From Amphibalanus amphitrite (lineage: Eukaryota; Arthropoda; Thecostraca; Balanomorpha; Balanidae), in NCBI RefSeq assembly GCF_019059575.1, contig NW_024881502.1, forward strand, positions 2,353,501 to 2,417,500: a stretch of DNA of 64,000 nt, read 5' to 3'. The position numbers were made by a program, and so were the translations under genes. Shown here in pieces: positions 62,082 to 64,000 of the stretch; the stretch's first letter is position 1, and the number at the start of each line of letters is the position of its first letter. Below the pieces are notes generated by a model. It was not told the DNA's origin. It worked only from the letters and a program-made list of their open reading frames with translations, and did not search any database.

Positions 62082-63275
62082 TTAACCCGCGCCCCACTGG
62101 GGGGGGGGCTATTTATAGCCCCCCCCCTCCCGTTTTTCTGCAATAACTTCCAAACCGCTTGACGAATCGACGCCAAACTTTCAGTACCTTCGGCTGCATC
62201 AATTTGACACCTTGTGTCAAAATTTGAACTTCGTAGCTACCATAGGTCGGCCGAAAATGACGTCAGAGTGACGTCATGTTCGTCCGATTTCGACGCAAAA
62301 CATTGAGCCACGGCAATCGCTCCCAAGAGCTCAGTTTTTAAGCTAGATCCAATTTCTTTGCATGCAAGGACTCAGAATTGACCGCGCTATCAAACTGCTA
62401 TCTCGGATTTTCAAAATTTTGAAAATTTCGAAAATTTTATATAATAATATTCAAAATTTATATTTTTATATTTTTTTCAAAAAGTTTTTGACTTTTCGAA
62501 AAAAACCGGAATATATGTGACAGAACGCATGATTATGACTAACTCTAGCAAGTTTTAGCTAAATATCTTCAAAAATGGCCAAGTTATACGCATTATTGCA
62601 AAAAATTCACAATTATTAATTTTTCAAATCAATTTTTCAGTACGTATTTCGCATCGTACACCAATATAAAGGACACCATCGTGTTCCTGAGCTCAAACTG
62701 CATCCAATAGACACCTTTTTTGTTGAAAAATTTCAACTTCAAAATTTGACCTGTTTTGACCTGAAAGTGACCTGACCTAAGCTAATTTCGACTCAAAATG
62801 ACCTTGAATGACACACACGACATCAAATTCGAAATATATGGCCTAAATGGACCATAAAACATGTGTCACGTGACCGACGCATGATATAATATTTTCGTGA
62901 CCTGTGATGACCTGACCCTGACCTGAAAATCAAAGTACAAGTTTGGTACCCTCAAGGTATCTAGAGCATCTGTTCACGAGTGTGGAAACCAAAAATGAGC
63001 CTGATCTGACTTGTAAGACGGCGGCCAGAGCCCAAAATGTGAACAAGCCAAAGTGCTAATAATTTTTACTTTGACCTGACCTGTGACGTCATCGGTGACC
63101 TCGAGGTCAATGAAATTAGGTTTCGCTCGACAGTTTTTCCGGGGCTATCAGACGCCGTTTGAATTTTGACGATCGGCCCAGTAGTTTCGGAGTTAGGAGG
63201 GGGGGGCTATGAATAGCCCCCCCCCCCCCCCCAGTAGGGCGTGTTATACACAGACCCCAGTGGGGCGCGGGTTAA
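62082..63275. mobile_element. TTAA-flanked non-autonomous element F
   Basis: TTAA at 62082-62085 and 63272-63275. Left terminus CCCGCGCCCCACTGGGG and right terminus in reverse complement CCCGCGCCCCACTGGGG: identical over 17 bp. G run/CTATTTATAG/C run (62101-62128) and G run/CTATGAATAG/C run (63198-63231) are the two sub-terminal hairpins. The interior carries many TGACCT half-sites (62745-62925; 63070-63110). A reversed, interrupted copy lies at 24914-27085. Confidence 0.75.
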
Positions 63276-63349
63276 ATATAGTTGGCACTTGGTAACCTTG
63301 TTCGACTCCTGAGAATCTGTTACTCGCAGCTTCCGGCCGGCTCGGCCGG

Positions 63350-64000
63350 CAAGGATAACCGACACAGGGAGGACAGAGGGTAACCGACACAGGGAGACGG
63401 ACAGAGGATAACCGACACAGGGAGACGGACAGAGGGTAACCGACACAGGGAGACGGACAGAGGGTAACCGACACAGGGAGACGGACATAGGGTAACCGAC
63501 ACAGGGAGACGGACAGAGGGTAACCGACACAGGGAGACGGACAGAGGGTAACCGATACAGGGAGACGGACAACGGACAGAGGACAACGAACCGACATAGG
63601 GAGACGGACAGAGGGTAACCGACACAGGGAGACGGACAGAGGGTCACCGAGACAGGGAGACGGACAGAGGGTAACCGACACAGGGAGACGGACAGAGGAT
63701 AACCGACACAGGGAGACGGACAGAGGATAACCGACACAGGGGGACAGAGGGTAACCGACACAGGGAGACGGACAGAGGGTAACCGACACAGGGAGACGGA
63801 CAGAGGGTAACCGACACAGGGAGACGGACAGAGGGTAACCGACACAGGGAGACGGACAGAGGGTAACCGACACAGGGAGACGGACAGAGGGTAACCGACA
63901 CAGGGAGACGGACAGAGGGTAACCGACACAGGGAGACGGACAGAGGGTAACCGACACAGGGAGACGGACAGAGGGTAACCGACACAGGGAGACGGACAGA
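63350..64000. repeat. 28-bp minisatellite running off the right edge
   Basis: About 23 copies of a 28-bp unit built on GGTAACCGACACAGGGAG and ACGGACAGAG. By the pattern of the other laminin introns an exon may lie just beyond position 64000. Minus-strand ORFs of 100-240 codons here are repeat artefacts. Confidence 0.9.

Overview
This is nuclear DNA from an animal. Spliced exons with GT/AG junctions, a laminin gamma gene and dense nests of LINE, BEL/Pao, mariner-like, hAT-like and TTAA-flanked elements rule out a prokaryote. The laminin fits an arthropod-type LanB2, and a crustacean or other arthropod is my guess, but no sequence here fixes the species.

The backbone of the window from 24.6 kb to 61.6 kb is one minus-strand gene, laminin subunit gamma. 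Eleven exons can be placed by reading frame and splice phase: 61339-61564, 60526-60675, 58106-58275, 57176-57308, 52341-52437, 51730-51857, 36389-36574, 35805-35990, 28543-28748, 27881-28096 and 24637-24712. Together they give about 591 codons without a frame error. They run from the laminin EGF-like (LE) modules before domain IV, through domain IV (L4), to the last LE module before the coiled coil, and include the nidogen-binding NVDPNAV sequence. The N-terminal exons lie beyond the right edge. The coiled-coil exons must lie left of 24.6 kb and I could not find them. Nearly every exon is abutted on one side by a minisatellite.

Nested in the intron between exons 4 and 5 of this set, on the opposite strand, is a GC-rich intronless ORF for a 923-residue coiled-coil protein (54266-57037). 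Its nearest poly(A) signal lies antisense inside a laminin exon.

The large intron at 36.6-51.7 kb holds a LINE 3' end interrupted by a BEL/Pao retrotransposon (40781-50659). That element has two 322-bp LTRs that look identical, a broken gag-pol and no integrase. The right LTR is split by an 827-bp hAT-like element with an 8-bp target duplication.

The left part (1-24.6 kb) starts with the 5' half of a second BEL/Pao element (minus strand, running off the edge). Next come nested non-autonomous elements (mariner-like 4179-5536, TTAA elements at 7.1-8.1, 8.3-8.9 and 12.3-13.2 kb), a tRNA-derived SINE fragment, a 5'-truncated LINE with a 376-codon reverse transcriptase (18289-19419), and GC-rich minisatellite DNA.

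The commonest element type, also at 25-27, 33-35, 37-39 and 62-63 kb, has TTAA at both ends, termini starting CCC, and a G-run/C-run snap-back hairpin just inside each end. The interior is dense in AGGTCA nuclear-receptor half-sites. A second type carries the double E-box palindrome CACGTGCGCACGTG. Two perfect long hairpins (144-bp and 120-bp arms) carry a similar hammerhead-like core.
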